Assembly: GCA_913043075.1 (NCBI GenBank)
Contig: CAJWLI010000040.1
Coordinates: forward strand, 1-9,996
Reading direction: 5' to 3'
Source of the DNA: an uncultured Gammaproteobacteria bacterium
Lineage (GTDB): Bacteria; Pseudomonadota; Gammaproteobacteria; Pseudomonadales; Azotimanducaceae
DNA length: 9,996 nucleotides
Shown here one piece after another: positions 1-7,027 of the stretch. Below the pieces are notes generated by a model. It saw only the letters and a list, made by a program, of their open reading frames with translations. It was not told the DNA's origin and did not search any database. How positions within the stretch are numbered: position 1 is the stretch's first letter; each line of letters begins with the position of its first letter. The position numbers and the translations under genes were made by a program.

Positions 1-3
1 ACT

Positions 4-834
4 TTGAGCAGTGACATAATCGTTTCGCCGGTTTTATCGCCGGGAATTAGTTTAGACGCTTACGTCCGTGCAGTTAGTGCGATCCCTGTGATAAGCGCAG
101 ATAGAGAGAAAGAACTAGCAAATCAGTTTGTGTCTGAAGAAAATTTAGATTCTGCAAGACAATTAGTCTTAGCAAACCTCCGTTTCGTTGTTTATGTGGC
201 GAAATCATATTCTGGTTACGGCCTTTCTCAGGCGGACTTGATTCAGGAAGGGAACCTGGGGTTAATGAAAGCAATAAAACGATTTGATCCAGATTACGGC
301 GTTAGGTTAGTCTCATTTGCAGTTCACTGGATCAAAGCAGAAATACACGAATTTATTCTTCGGAATTGGCGAATAGTTAAGGTTGCGACAACCAAATCGC
401 AAAGAAAATTATTTTTCAACCTCAGGAGTAAAAAGAAGAGCCTGGGCTCCTTTACAGAGCTTGAAATTTTAGAGGTCGCCGAAGACTTAGGTGTGAACAT
501 CTCTGATGTTCGTCAGATGGAAGTAAGACTTCAAAGCAATGATGAAGCTTTTGATTCAGAGGAAGACGCTTTCGGCGCAAATCAGTTTCTAGAGAACGCC
601 AATGGCGATCCAGCTGAAATTATCGAAAACCACGACCTCAAAGAAGTTCGGCAGCAAAAGTTCGCTTCCGCTTTTTCTAAATTAGATGCAAGACTGCAAG
701 AGATTATCCAGAAAAGATGGCTAGATGAACCTAGGTCTACCCTTTCAAGTCTCTCCAAACACTTTGGAGTATCTGCCGAGCGCATAAGACAGTTAGAGCA
801 AATTGCGTTGAAGAAGTTGAAACAAGACGTGTGA
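4..834 (+). CDS. rpoH: RNA polymerase heat-shock sigma factor RpoH (sigma-32)
   Basis: Directs core RNA polymerase to heat-shock promoters (chaperones, proteases). The 276-residue product aligns along its whole length, from memory, with E. coli sigma-32. Region 2 is at about residues 55-125 (DLIQEGNLGLMKA at 78-90, RLVSFAVHWIKAEIHE at 101-116). The RpoH-specific box QRKLFFNLR is at 133-141, which separates it from RpoD and RpoS. The region 4 helix-turn-helix is at about 245-272 (GVSAERIRQLE). The start is a TTG only three bases into the window; the N-terminal length fits the family, but the ribosome binding site and any mRNA thermometer lie outside the window, so an upstream start cannot be excluded. 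The next gene follows almost without a gap. Confidence 0.95.
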   Translation: MSSDIIVSPVLSPGISLDAYVRAVSAIPVISADREKELANQFVSEENLDSARQLVLANLRFVVYVAKSYSGYGLSQADLIQEGNLGLMKAIKRFDPDYGVRLVSFAVHWIKAEIHEFILRNWRIVKVATTKSQRKLFFNLRSKKKSLGSFTELEILEVAEDLGVNISDVRQMEVRLQSNDEAFDSEEDAFGANQFLENANGDPAEIIENHDLKEVRQQKFASAFSKLDARLQEIIQKRWLDEPRSTLSSLSKHFGVSAERIRQLEQIALKKLKQDV

Positions 835-835
835 C

Positions 836-1231
836 TTGAAACTTTCAAGTGTCAAAAATATGATGTTACTTAATATCCTATTCGGGGCTCTTGTTGTGGT
901 TTTAGGAGCTCTAGGTAGTCATCTCCCCCCAGAAAGTTTAGGTCCTAGCAACATCGATAGATTTCAGGTCGCTCAAAGGTATCATATGTTTCATGTGCTC
1001 GTAGTCCTAATCGAGGGTGCAATGATAGGTAATGGTGCCAGGGATATTTTTCTCAAGACCAGTATGGCTTTTATATTGTTAGGAATTCTTTTTTTCTGTG
1101 GGAGCCTATACGCTAACTTTTTTTTCCGATTTGGCTATTTGGAGTTTTTAACGCCAATAGGAGGTTGCTTTTTTGTGATTGGTTGGATCATCTTTTTCTT
1201 GGCTTTTGCTACAAGAGAAAAAATTGTCTGA
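836..1231 (+). CDS. YgdD/DUF423 family small inner-membrane protein
   Basis: A very hydrophobic protein of 131 residues or fewer with about four membrane segments, of unknown biochemical function. Family features are visible: an N-terminal segment ending in LGALGSH, a YHMFH motif near residue 50 (the family has YH..H), GSLY in the third segment, and TPIGG..F..GW before the last segment. The start is uncertain. The longest frame begins with TTG at 836, one base after the rpoH stop; in-frame ATG codons at 860 and 863 would still leave an intact first membrane helix. None of these has a clear Shine-Dalgarno sequence, so translation may be coupled to rpoH. Its 3' end overlaps the trmB start. Confidence 0.82.
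   Translation: MKLSSVKNMMLLNILFGALVVVLGALGSHLPPESLGPSNIDRFQVAQRYHMFHVLVVLIEGAMIGNGARDIFLKTSMAFILLGILFFCGSLYANFFFRFGYLEFLTPIGGCFFVIGWIIFFLAFATREKIV
1213..1217 (+). promoter_or_regulatory. Ribosome binding site that decides the trmB start
   Basis: AAGAG lies six bases before the TTG at 1224, inside the end of the upstream membrane-protein gene. The longer reading frame from TTG 1179 has no such site and would add 15 residues absent from the family, so 1224 is preferred. Confidence 0.6.
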
Positions 1232-1886
1232 GCAACGAAGTATTAGATCTTTTGTAAGAAGACAAGGCAGAATCACGCCGGGTCAAAAAAGAGCTATTCA
1301 AGAATATTGGTCTGATTACGTCTTGGACTCGTCATGTGGGTGGTCGGCTTTGCAGGAAACTCTAAATTTATCAAGCCCGATTATCTTAGAAATTGGTTTC
1401 GGAATGGGAGTGTCGCTTCATAATCAGGCTCAATCGAATCGACAAACTAATTTTATAGGAATAGACGTATATTTACCTGGACTAGGAAATCTCATTAGCC
1501 TCCTTCAAAAAAGTCAGTTAGAAAATGTTAGGTTATATTATGAAGATGCCGTTGAAGTTATCCAGAGAGTGATTAAAGACGAGTCCTTGGATCGGGTACA
1601 ACTTTTTTTCCCTGATCCATGGCCGAAGAAGAAGCATCTTAAGAGAAGATTAATAAACAAAACTTTTATCGAGTTGCTTAGCCAAAAATTGGGGAAAAAC
1701 GGAGAATTTGTTTTGGCTACAGATTCGCAGTCCTATTTCAATTACACCTTGGATCTTTTTTCATCACGTTCGGATTTTAGCAGAGCAGATTCTCGAGAAA
1801 GGGAAGCTACGAAATATGAAAAAAGAGGTTTGGCTCTTGGCAACGAAATATATGACGTTACATTTAAGCTAAGCCAACAAAACTAA
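1224..1886 (+). CDS. trmB: tRNA (guanine-N7-)-methyltransferase
   Basis: Uses S-adenosylmethionine to form m7G at position 46 of the tRNA variable loop. About 220 residues. The start is a TTG inside the 3' end of the preceding gene (8-base overlap), chosen because the protein then opens with RSIRSFVRRQGR, as in E. coli TrmB, and because a ribosome binding site is correctly placed. Visible motifs are the SAM-binding LEIGFGMG (55-62), the acidic residue after the next strand (IGIDV, 77-81), the catalytic-face FFPDPWPKKKH (127-137), ATD (164-166) and the C-terminal TKYEKRG (195-201). The 3' end overlaps the convergent hemW by 18 bases. Confidence 0.95.
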   Translation: MSEQRSIRSFVRRQGRITPGQKRAIQEYWSDYVLDSSCGWSALQETLNLSSPIILEIGFGMGVSLHNQAQSNRQTNFIGIDVYLPGLGNLISLLQKSQLENVRLYYEDAVEVIQRVIKDESLDRVQLFFPDPWPKKKHLKRRLINKTFIELLSQKLGKNGEFVLATDSQSYFNYTLDLFSSRSDFSRADSREREATKYEKRGLALGNEIYDVTFKLSQQN

Positions 1887-2984
1887 TTCATTCAGAAAGA
1901 GACTTCCTTTTTTAGTTGGGGTTACTCTATCTCTCTTAACCTCTATAAGGTTTTTTTCAAGCGCCCTTAAAAGGAAAGGTTTGAGGTTGGAGCGGTGCTG
2001 ATGGCATCTCTTTTCGAAGAGGGAAAGCTCAAAACCGTCTATTAGTCTTAAAGCGTTCATTAGAAATTCAATAACTAATTCTTCTGGATCTACTTTCTTC
2101 ACAATAGAATGGCGATTCTTTAAGTAATCTTTCGGATTTCTCGTCTTTTTTGTTCGATTGACAATATTAGCTTTCGTTAGTTTCCCATGGGCCCCGGCTC
2201 CAATACCTAGATAATCTCCAAATTCCCAATAGTTAGTATTGTGTTTTGATTGATTCCCTGGTTTCGCATAAGCAGATATTTCATATTGGTGATATCCAGC
2301 GGCTAAAAGCTTCTCCTTTCCAAGCTCAAACATTCTCTCTTTTCTTACGTCCGATGGGACTTTGGGTGGATTTTTAAAGAAAACTGTATTCGGTTCGAGG
2401 GTTAGCTCGTACCAGGATATGTGCTCGGGATCTAGAGCTATTGTTTTTTCTAGATCATCAATTGCCTCAGAGATGGTCTGGTTTGGGAGCCCATACATAA
2501 TGTCTATGTTAATGTTATTAAAATGGGCTCTTCTAGCTAGATCAAAAGCATTTTTTATATCCGACGAGTTATGGATTCTTCCAAGTTTTTTTAGCGTTCT
2601 TTCATTGAAGGTTTGTGCTCCTATGCTTAATCGATTGATGCCAAAAAGTTTGTAATCGTAAAAATTTGAGAACTCACTGCTTCCTGGATTCGCCTCTATT
2701 GTTATTTCTGTATTCAAGAGTTCAAATTCGTTCGCAATTATTCTAAAGAGGACATTTAATTCTGAACCTGGAATAAGGCTAGGAGTCCCACCTCCCAAAA
2801 AAATTGAAACTAGCTTTTTTCGTTTTTCATTTACCAATTCAGATTTTAGGTCGCTTTCTAGGACTGAAACGTATTCTGAGACCGACGTATCGCTTTGTAT
2901 TTCTAACGAGTTAAAGTCGCAGTAGGGACATTTTTTTTTGCACCACGGAAAATGGATGTAAAGACTAAGAGGTATAGTTTCCAT
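1869..2984 (-). CDS. hemW: Radical SAM haem chaperone HemW (formerly called oxygen-independent coproporphyrinogen oxidase-like)
   Basis: Binds haem and a 4Fe-4S cluster and is thought to deliver haem to membrane proteins; it is not a true HemN. 371 residues. The cluster motif C15-x3-C19-x2-C22 followed by DF is typical of HemW. Further motifs are GGGTPSL (64-70), IEANPG (96-101), RLSIGAQTF (118-126), the HN.NYW motif (248-253) and GIGAGAHGK (260-268). A HemW-type C-terminal domain follows to the end. ATG start with AAGAG six bases upstream, inside rdgB (20-base overlap). It is the last gene of the minus-strand run, and its 3' end overlaps trmB. No simple U-tailed hairpin is apparent after it. 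Confidence 0.95.
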   Translation of the reverse strand: METIPLSLYIHFPWCKKKCPYCDFNSLEIQSDTSVSEYVSVLESDLKSELVNEKRKKLVSIFLGGGTPSLIPGSELNVLFRIIANEFELLNTEITIEANPGSSEFSNFYDYKLFGINRLSIGAQTFNERTLKKLGRIHNSSDIKNAFDLARRAHFNNINIDIMYGLPNQTISEAIDDLEKTIALDPEHISWYELTLEPNTVFFKNPPKVPSDVRKERMFELGKEKLLAAGYHQYEISAYAKPGNQSKHNTNYWEFGDYLGIGAGAHGKLTKANIVNRTKKTRNPKDYLKNRHSIVKKVDPEELVIEFLMNALRLIDGFELSLFEKRCHQHRSNLKPFLLRALEKNLIEVKRDRVTPTKKGSLFLNELVLLA

Positions 2985-3555
2985 CGATTTCTCTTATGAG
3001 ATCTTTAAGAGCATTGGCTCTATGGCTGAGATTATTCTTCTTTTTTATTTCTAATTCAGCGGCCGTGCATCCTAATTCTCCTAGAAAAAAAATAGGGTCA
3101 TAGCCGAAACCTTGGTTCCCTTTTGGTTCTCTTGCGATTTCGCCGTACCATCTTCCCTCCACTGCTATTGGGGCTGGGTCTGAAGGAGCTCGAATAGCGA
3201 TAAGGGTACATATGAAAAAGGCTCTTCTGTTCTCTATTCCTTTCATATTTTCAAGTAGCTTGGACATATTTCTTGCGTCAATCTCCTCTGATCCAGCATA
3301 GTTAGCTGAATTTACTCCGGGCAATCCGTTGAGGGCTTCCACGCAAAGCCCAGAGTCATCTGCGATGGCTGGCAACCCAGTTAGAGAGGAAGCATTTCTC
3401 GCTTTAATCAGGGCATTTTCAAGAAAAGTGGAGGCAGTCTCTTCTGGAGGAGCAATCCCCCAGTTCTGTTGGCTCTTAATTTGAAATCGATTTCCGATTA
3501 AATCTTCAATTTCTCTTATCTTCCCTGCGTTTGAGCTTGCAAAGACAAATTCCAT
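2965..3555 (-). CDS. rdgB: RdgB/HAM1 family dITP/XTP pyrophosphatase
   Basis: Hydrolyses non-canonical purine nucleoside triphosphates (dITP, ITP, XTP) to monophosphates and pyrophosphate, keeping them out of DNA and RNA. 196 residues, the normal family length. Motifs: SSNAGKIRE (7-15) for substrate binding, ADDSGL (65-70) with the catalytic and metal-binding acidic residues, GFGYDP (149-154) and SHR (177-179). ATG start with GGAGA about eight bases upstream. The start overlaps the stop of the preceding gene as TGATG, suggesting translational coupling. The gene's own end overlaps hemW by 20 bases. The rdgB-hemW pairing is common in gammaproteobacteria. Confidence 0.95.
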   Translation of the reverse strand: MEFVFASSNAGKIREIEDLIGNRFQIKSQQNWGIAPPEETASTFLENALIKARNASSLTGLPAIADDSGLCVEALNGLPGVNSANYAGSEEIDARNMSKLLENMKGIENRRAFFICTLIAIRAPSDPAPIAVEGRWYGEIAREPKGNQGFGYDPIFFLGELGCTAAELEIKKKNNLSHRANALKDLIREIDGNYTS

Positions 3556-3968
3556 CAGTCGTATCTCCGAACGAATTTAATCGGAATTTGTTGTTGGTTC
3601 GGTAAGGTTATCTCTATGTTGAAGGAAACAAAGTCGTCCTCGTTTGCTTCTACAGATGTGAGGTAAAATACCGTGCCCTTTTCCAAAATCTTCTTAAAGC
3701 TCATTCCTATTTTGGCGCCTAACAGGCTTTTCGCAGAACCAGTGAGCAAGACTTCGTCCGGTTTTTGATTTGGCGATATGTTGATATTTACGACGAGGTC
3801 TTTTTCCGAAAATCCTAATTCGTGTCGCAGCATTAAATCTTTATCTATTTGTGCCGCTGAAAAAGCAGAATAATTAATTTCATAACCTAAGGCTTTTATA
3901 TGATTAGCTTGGAGTGATCCTGTATATAAAAAAAGGGACACTAAGATAGTTGAAGCTCTCATTCTCAA
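3555..3968 (-). CDS. DUF4426 domain exported protein
   Basis: A secreted or periplasmic protein of unknown function. Residues 1-21 look like a signal peptide: basic start, hydrophobic core, likely cleavage after SLQA. The mature part resembles, from memory, the DUF4426 proteins found beside rdgB in Pseudomonas: YEINYSAF, then a GSAKSLLG segment in mid-protein, FYLTSVEANEDDFVSFNI, and a terminal FVRRYD. The TTG start at 3968 abuts the yggT stop and has AGGG six bases before it; an ATG two codons later (3962) is the alternative. The stop overlaps the rdgB start. Confidence 0.8.
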   Translation of the reverse strand: MRMRASTILVSLFLYTGSLQANHIKALGYEINYSAFSAAQIDKDLMLRHELGFSEKDLVVNINISPNQKPDEVLLTGSAKSLLGAKIGMSFKKILEKGTVFYLTSVEANEDDFVSFNIEITLPNQQQIPIKFVRRYD

Positions 3969-4562
3969 TTAAAGCCCTAAAATCAATCCACGAGGAATTC
4001 CGAGACTCACTGCTAGAGGTTTAATTAGGAGATACTGGTCTATTAAGGTAATAGCCATGAAGACTATGATAATCGAAAAATCTAAGCCGCCTAATGGAGG
4101 AATTATTTTTCTTGCAGGTTCACAGATTGGATTGGTCAATTCGTTTATCAGAACAATCGCTGGGTGGTTAGAATGAGGAGCTAACCAGCTTACAACAACT
4201 GAAATTAAGAGAGCGAAGAAATAGATATCACAAGCGAGTGCTGATAGCCCTACTAAGGCCCATGCCACGTAGATCAAATCGAATACCAAGCCACCGCTCA
4301 GTTTCATTACGAGACATATTATTATCAATTGCAAAATAATCGCTAACAAAAGGGTTGCAGTGTCAATTCGCCATAGAAATGGTAAAAACCTACGTATTGG
4401 GGCGCAGAGAGGATCCGTTAATTTAATAATCCCTTGAGAGATTGGGTTATAGTAATCAACTCGGGAAATCTGCATTAGGAGTCGCATCAAAACGAACATG
4501 AGGTAAAGTCCTCCGATCGTTTGAGTTATAAAAATTAGGGCGTTTAAAAGATTTGTTCCCAT
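3969..4562 (-). CDS. yggT: YggT family inner-membrane protein
   Basis: A 197-residue membrane protein with two tandem YGGT repeats, each a hydrophobic hairpin holding a conserved polar loop. Loop 1 is NPISQGIIKLTDPLCAPIRR (39-58). Loop 2 has the matching LINELTNPICEPARKIIPPLGGLD. The exact role is not settled; links to osmotic stress and membrane or division processes have been proposed for the family. It sits downstream of proC, as in many gammaproteobacteria. ATG start; the upstream region has only weak purine matches to a ribosome binding site. The stop directly abuts the next gene. Confidence 0.93.
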   Translation of the reverse strand: MGTNLLNALIFITQTIGGLYLMFVLMRLLMQISRVDYYNPISQGIIKLTDPLCAPIRRFLPFLWRIDTATLLLAIILQLIIICLVMKLSGGLVFDLIYVAWALVGLSALACDIYFFALLISVVVSWLAPHSNHPAIVLINELTNPICEPARKIIPPLGGLDFSIIIVFMAITLIDQYLLIKPLAVSLGIPRGLILGL

Positions 4563-4605
4563 TCGTCTCGTCTCGTTTCTTTAAATAATAACTGCTTTTT
4601 TTTAG

Positions 4606-5397
4606 TCAATCTTCTGATATTTCTTTAGATCTTAGCTGCGCTGACTTAATAGCCTCGGCGACTGTCTTCACAAAGCCTCTCTCATAAAAAACATCGAGAG
4701 CTGCTTCGGTCGTTCCTCCAGGAGAGGTGACGTTCTCCCTCAGTATTTTCGGATTATCAATGCTCATTGAAGCCATCTTCGCCGAACCTAATGCAGTTTC
4801 GACAACGAGTTCCCTCGCAATCTCAGGACTTAGTCCTTCAGCGATACCCGCCTCTATCATTTGTTCCATGAGAAGGAAGAAATAAGCCGGGCCGCTGCCT
4901 GATAATGCGGTTACTATATCGAGGTCTTCCTCAACTTCTAGCCATCTTGTCTTGCCTAGGCTAGCAAGAATTTGTTGGGCAGTTTGTCTTTGATTTAAGG
5001 TAACTTCTTCAGTCGCGAAAATACCGGTCATCGCGCTGCCAATAAAAGCAGGGGTATTAGGCATAGCCCTTACAAGCGCTATCTTTTTGTCCAGAGCAGC
5101 CAAAATTTTTTGGGTTGGCACTCCAGCTGCGACGCTTATCACTAGTTTTTTTCCAAGATCGCCACTTAGCTCGTTGAGAACAGTTGTTACTTTTTCTGGC
5201 TTGGTGCAAACAATAACTGTTTCAGCTTTTTTAACAGCACTGATACTATCTTTCTCGCTGGTTGCTCCAAGCTTCTCCGCTAACTTCAGCGCCTCTGTTG
5301 AGGGGTCGTACGCTACTAGATTCCATTTAGCTTCAGCCAAGCCTTTAATAAAAGCTTGTGCTATTTTTCCTGTTCCTATGAATGCAATAGTTGCCAT
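4606..5397 (-). CDS. proC: Pyrroline-5-carboxylate reductase
   Basis: Catalyses the last step of proline synthesis, NAD(P)H-dependent reduction of 1-pyrroline-5-carboxylate. 263 residues. The Rossmann glycine motif IGTGKIAQA is at 7-15, VRAMPNTPA at 109-117, and the C-terminal dimer and substrate region carries SGSGPAYFFLLMEQM (166-180) and the family signature around VTSPGGTTEAAL (223-234). ATG start with AGAGA seven bases upstream, nine bases after yggS ends. The gap to yggT (about 43 bases) is the largest inside the minus-strand run. Confidence 0.96.
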   Translation of the reverse strand: MATIAFIGTGKIAQAFIKGLAEAKWNLVAYDPSTEALKLAEKLGATSEKDSISAVKKAETVIVCTKPEKVTTVLNELSGDLGKKLVISVAAGVPTQKILAALDKKIALVRAMPNTPAFIGSAMTGIFATEEVTLNQRQTAQQILASLGKTRWLEVEEDLDIVTALSGSGPAYFFLLMEQMIEAGIAEGLSPEIARELVVETALGSAKMASMSIDNPKILRENVTSPGGTTEAALDVFYERGFVKTVAEAIKSAQLRSKEISED

Positions 5398-5406
5398 TAA
5401 TAATCT

Positions 5407-6105
5407 CTATAAATGTTTATCTCGAGGACCAAAAATCATTGTGCCTATTCTAACCCAAGTAGAACCTTCTTTTATCGCTAAGAGATAATCGTTACTCATC
5501 CCCATAGACAGATGCAGGCTCTTTTCCAGGCATAGGCGGTAACTTATTTGCTCACTAATTTGTCTTAAATTTCGAAAGCAACTGGAGGTTACATATTCAT
5601 TGTGGCTTTGAGCAGGAATTGTCATTAGACCTGCAAACGAAATATTGGAAAGTACAGAGATTTTTTTTGCCAGTGAATATACCTCGTCCGGGTGGACTCC
5701 TCTTTTTTGAGGTTCCTTCGAAGTATTCACTTGTATGAGGATATTTAGTTTTCCCTTCTTGGGATCTCTTTGCTCGGATAATCTCTTTGCTAGCCTTTCG
5801 CTATCAACGGAGTGGACCCAGTTAAATTTATTAGCAATTTCCTTTGTTTTTTTGCTTTGAATGGCTCCGATAAAATGCCAGTCAGCCAAGGGAAGACGGT
5901 CTATCTTTTCTTTTGCTTCTTGGAGATAGTTCTCTCCAAAGTTATTCTGACCCACCTTATATGCACTCTCTATCACTTCTATGTTCTGGCTCTTCGATAC
6001 AGCTAAGAGGTTAACCTCATTGGGATTTCTTCCGGATTCTTCGCAGGCCTTGCGCACATTTTCTCTAACACGCTTAAGGTTCGCCTCTATTAGATCGAAA
6101 GTCAC
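5407..6105 (-). CDS. yggS: YggS/PLPBP family pyridoxal-phosphate homeostasis protein
   Basis: A PLP-binding protein with an alanine-racemase-like barrel but no known enzymatic activity; it buffers PLP and affects amino-acid pools. 232 residues. The PLP lysine is K38 in LLAVSKSQ. Other motifs are FGENYLQEA (56-64), WHFIGAIQSKK (76-86), QVNTSKEPQKRG in mid-protein, and the phosphate-binding end SMGMSNDY (199-206) followed by GSTWVRIGTMIFGPR. GTG start, six bases after the ruvX stop; its ribosome binding site is weak, so coupling to ruvX is likely. The yggS-proC-yggT order is widely conserved. Confidence 0.95.
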   Translation of the reverse strand: MTFDLIEANLKRVRENVRKACEESGRNPNEVNLLAVSKSQNIEVIESAYKVGQNNFGENYLQEAKEKIDRLPLADWHFIGAIQSKKTKEIANKFNWVHSVDSERLAKRLSEQRDPKKGKLNILIQVNTSKEPQKRGVHPDEVYSLAKKISVLSNISFAGLMTIPAQSHNEYVTSSCFRNLRQISEQISYRLCLEKSLHLSMGMSNDYLLAIKEGSTWVRIGTMIFGPRDKHL

Positions 6106-6111
6106 GCCGTG

Positions 6112-6495
6112 TTACTCACGTAGCCAAGATTCTAGTATTATTTTTGCGGCGATAGCGTCAATATGAGTTTTTCCATCATGCTCTCTCGCTTCAAAGGAGG
6201 TTAGACGTTCATCAAACATTTCACTCCTAATGTTGTATCTGCTCGATATTCGTCTTGAGAATTTTTGAGCTTTTTTGCTCATTTCGCTATTACTTCCGTC
6301 CATGTTAATAGGTAGCCCTACTATAAATCTTTCTGGTTGCCAGTCTAAAACTATTTTGTCGAGGTAGTCCCATTTAGGGATTCCGTCGAAAGCTTGAACA
6401 ACCCCCAAACCAGAGGCGGTTTGTGTTACTTTCTGACCAACAGCAACTCCTATTCTTTTCATTCCAAAATCAAAACTCATGACTATTGAATTCAT
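6112..6495 (-). CDS. ruvX: YqgF/RuvX family nuclease, pre-16S rRNA processing / Holliday-junction resolvase-like
   Basis: An RNase H-fold protein implicated in 5' maturation of 16S rRNA. The acidic active-site set is visible: D9 in SFDFG, E96 in FDERLTS, D113 in HIDAIAA. FIVGLPINMDGS is at 57-68. At 127 residues it is shorter than E. coli YqgF (138): the loop between DERLTSFEAR and the last helix is cut down to a few residues, while the catalytic residues remain. The ATG follows immediately after the stop of the out-of-frame algH C-terminus (TGAATG), the normal algH-ruvX arrangement. Confidence 0.92.
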   Translation of the reverse strand: MNSIVMSFDFGMKRIGVAVGQKVTQTASGLGVVQAFDGIPKWDYLDKIVLDWQPERFIVGLPINMDGSNSEMSKKAQKFSRRISSRYNIRSEMFDERLTSFEAREHDGKTHIDAIAAKIILESWLRE

Positions 6496-7027
6496 TCAGT
6501 CGTGTCCAACGTTTCTACACAGCAGATTAAGATCGATAACGATTGAGTTTATTGCTGCGAAAAGTTTTTCTTTATCAGACATATCGAAATATTTTTCTGT
6601 CAAAAGCAGTTACCAGCCAGATATTAGTATTGGTCTCACTCTGGTTCTGTCCCGAGATCCATTCTGAGAACCCAATGTCCCCGCGAATTGCCTCGGAGCT
6701 AGAGTTGCTAGGGAACAAAGACGAAGAATATTCTGATAGAAAGTCTCCTTTTCCTCTTTTCAAAGAATTAGTATCGTTCAAATCTCGCGTATGTACTAAT
6801 AGAACAATCGGTTCAAAACCCCGAATTGTTACCGCGGTTGTAAAAATGTCGTTCTTAATTCTTAGATTAATACTCATTTTTTGATCGGGAGGCTTTTTGA
6901 CAACTAAACCGAGTGATCCACTATTACTATGTTTGGTGGTCCAGATTAAGGAATTCGAGCAAAAGCTACATCCCTGATTTTCAGGGGAGTTTAAAAAGTG
7001 CCCTGACAGGTTATCAATTTCTGGCAT
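6496..7027 (-). pseudogene. algH: AlgH/YqgE (DUF179) family gene, interrupted by a frameshift
   Basis: The family has no firmly established biochemical function. The first part (7027 to 6575, about 150 residues) matches E. coli YqgE and Pseudomonas AlgH in order: GHFL at the start, KHSNSGSLGLVVKKP (32-46), LLVHT in mid-protein, and GDIGFSEWISGQ followed by NIWLV. This frame stops with TGA at 6577-6575. The next frame continues as SDKEKLFAAINSIVIDLN and ends in NVGHD with TGA at 6498-6496, matching the family ending (E. coli GVDIL...GVAGHA) and abutting ruvX. Joined, the protein is about 175 residues, near the usual 185. Even the first frame is diverged: the GGP signature is degenerate, and an unusual CSFC lies near residue 20. 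Start ATG 7027 is preferred (AGAGG ten bases upstream); ATG 7051 is possible. Both overlap tonB. Confidence 0.8.
6575..6612 (-). other. algH: Frameshift zone in algH
   Basis: The first frame runs into TGA at 6577-6575, and the second frame is closed upstream by TAA at 6612-6610, so the shift must lie between them. One base too many is present. On the minus strand the zone holds a run of five A (6596-6592) and a run of four T (6605-6602); losing one A from the five-A run would give a continuous frame through KYFDMSDKEK. An ATG at 6582 could start the 28-residue C-terminal piece alone. Confidence 0.7.

Noticed and set aside
1179..1223. Longer N-terminus of TrmB from TTG 1179
   Set aside because: It adds 15 residues not found in the family, has no ribosome binding site and overlaps the upstream gene by over 50 bases; TTG 1224 is better placed.
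1812..1840. AAGAG...CTCTT mini-hairpin near the end of trmB as a terminator
   Set aside because: Only five pairs, inside conserved coding sequence (KYEKRG), and with no following T-run.
6543..6884. 113-codon plus-strand open frame (and a 62-codon one nearby)
   Set aside because: It runs antisense to algH and spans its frameshift; the product has no family features, while the minus strand has clear DUF179 homology.
6972..6986. Hairpin with 6-base arms (CCCTGA / TCAGGG)
   Set aside because: It lies inside the coding part of algH near its start, has no T-run beside it, and encodes a colinear stretch of the protein; not a terminator.
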